A DNA stretch of 32,598 bases from a virus, in the IMG/VR virus record IMGVR_UViG_3300033153_004080, positions 1 through 32,598 of that record; one strand, written 5' to 3'. Below the pieces are notes generated by a model. The model was not told the DNA's origin. It did not search any database and saw only the letters and a program-made list of their open reading frames with translations. The translations under genes were made by a program, and so were the position numbers. How positions within the stretch are numbered: the stretch's first letter is position 1; each line of letters begins with the position of its first letter. Positions 31,877 to 32,598 of this stretch are shown here, in pieces.

Positions 31877-32598
31877 TATTTCCTCCAGATCCCTCTAGTA
31901 TTTACCAGTTTCTTAACTTCATTAGACACTCTAGGAGTAAGAATAGTAGAAGCAGAATCTTTTGACATGGAGAGTGACTCTCCAGTAAGCTTCACGCCTT
32001 CCATATCCTTTATAGAAATCATTGCCTTTAAAATAGCTGACTGAATCAATACTTCTCTAACTTCTATAGGAAGATTAGGTATAGCTCGATAGTCCCTCTG
32101 ACAAATGAAGTCTCCAACAGTTGGTCCAGTTTCATTAAACTCAACAGTGTCTAGTGACTCTGAAGCACCTACAATTCTGTTATCTTCAAGATCATAAGGT
32201 TGGGTGTAAACTGTGTCGGTACTGTTAATAGGATAATCTACCCAATCTGCAATAGTAGTAGCAGTGGTATTTATTCTTTTAACTGTAGCAGTCAAAGTAC
32301 CTTCTACCCACTCAGTAATCTCCATAATATTATCTGGAACATCAAGAGGGTGTGGTCTTTTGTAGTAATACACTCTAATTGTGTCAGAAACAGTATTAGC
32401 AGGGTAAAACTTGATGTTATTACCTTCTAAATAAAATCCTAGCACAGTGTTATAGACGAGTTCTTCTTTGGTGAGTCTAGGGACATTACCTATAATATTA
32501 TCACCAGAAACTAGGAGAACATCTTGTAGTTTTCCACCTATCGCATCACTTGGGATTGCTATTGTGTCTGCAGCAGAAAAATCTGTGTAAGTAGTGTA
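31876..32598 (-). CDS. Tail tubular protein A-like (gp11-like), C-terminal part, 5' end at window edge
   Basis: This is the remainder of the gene that begins at 267. Because bases 32485-32598 repeat 1-114, this fragment includes codons 52 to the stop (240 residues here, 291 in the joined gene). It contains EELVYNTVLGFYLEGNNIKF, then VYYYKRPHPLDVPDN and a C-terminal helix (LSMSKDSASTILTPRVSNEV). An internal ATG (MLGFYLEG) would give a shorter product but the uninterrupted frame upstream across the junction shows the true gene is longer. It precedes the gp12-like gene with a TAATG overlap. Confidence 0.62.
   Translation of the reverse strand, partial: YTTYTDFSAADTIAIPSDAIGGKLQDVLLVSGDNIIGNVPRLTKEELVYNTVLGFYLEGNNIKFYPANTVSDTIRVYYYKRPHPLDVPDNIMEITEWVEGTLTATVKRINTTATTIADWVDYPINSTDTVYTQPYDLEDNRIVGASESLDTVEFNETGPTVGDFICQRDYRAIPNLPIEVREVLIQSAILKAMISIKDMEGVKLTGESLSMSKDSASTILTPRVSNEVKKLVNTRGIWRK
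32485..32598. repeat. Terminal direct repeat, right copy
   Basis: Identical to bases 1-114. See the left copy. No other sequence features (no cos-like site or GC-rich block) mark the repeat. Confidence 0.95.

Overview
The window is an essentially complete genome of a small tailed phage, most likely a podovirus infecting a Gram-negative bacterium. The first 114 bases recur as the last 114, so one copy of the genome is about 32,484 bp and is either circularly permuted or terminally redundant. The ends cut through one tail gene. A Gram-negative host is inferred from a phage lipoprotein with a BamE/SmpA-like domain and from short podovirus-type tail genes. The DNA is AT-rich. I see no integrase, phage RNA polymerase, DNA polymerase or tRNA, so a lytic phage that leans on host transcription and replication enzymes is the simplest reading. 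The host genus cannot be told.

Layout. Almost everything is on the minus strand. Reading down from 15.4 kb: small genes, a terminase small-subunit candidate, large terminase, portal, scaffold, major capsid protein, a terminator, a 1275-residue collagen-like fibre with a self-cleaving chaperone domain, four paralogous tail-associated proteins, an acidic protein, then (across the ends) the tail-tube genes, four large internal/ejection-type virion proteins and a probable lysis region ending at 20.9 kb. The early region is divergent around 18.1 kb: a replication initiator with an embedded iteron cluster goes left, followed by speD and speE. A plus-strand operon of small genes goes right (18.2-20.9 kb) and ends with a phage sigma factor. 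A freestanding HNH endonuclease lies at 15.5-16.1 kb on the plus strand.

How it seems to work. Good host-type sigma-70 promoters (TTGACR/TATAAT-like) precede the early genes and speD. A different 15-base motif, ATAATNYACTTATNT, occurs seven times at gene boundaries, correctly oriented in front of the morphogenesis blocks, the HNH gene and a putative small RNA. I infer that these are late promoters read by the phage sigma factor. The sigma gene itself sits behind a perfect 11-bp inverted repeat that spans its own promoter and start codon.

Most notable: (1) a phage polyamine module with spermidine synthase and two different SpeD-family pyruvoyl enzymes in separate operons; (2) the sigma factor plus seven-copy motif; (3) a probable small RNA with a CCUCCU loop; (4) a Hint (hedgehog/intein) domain placed right after a glycine-zipper segment in an internal virion protein.
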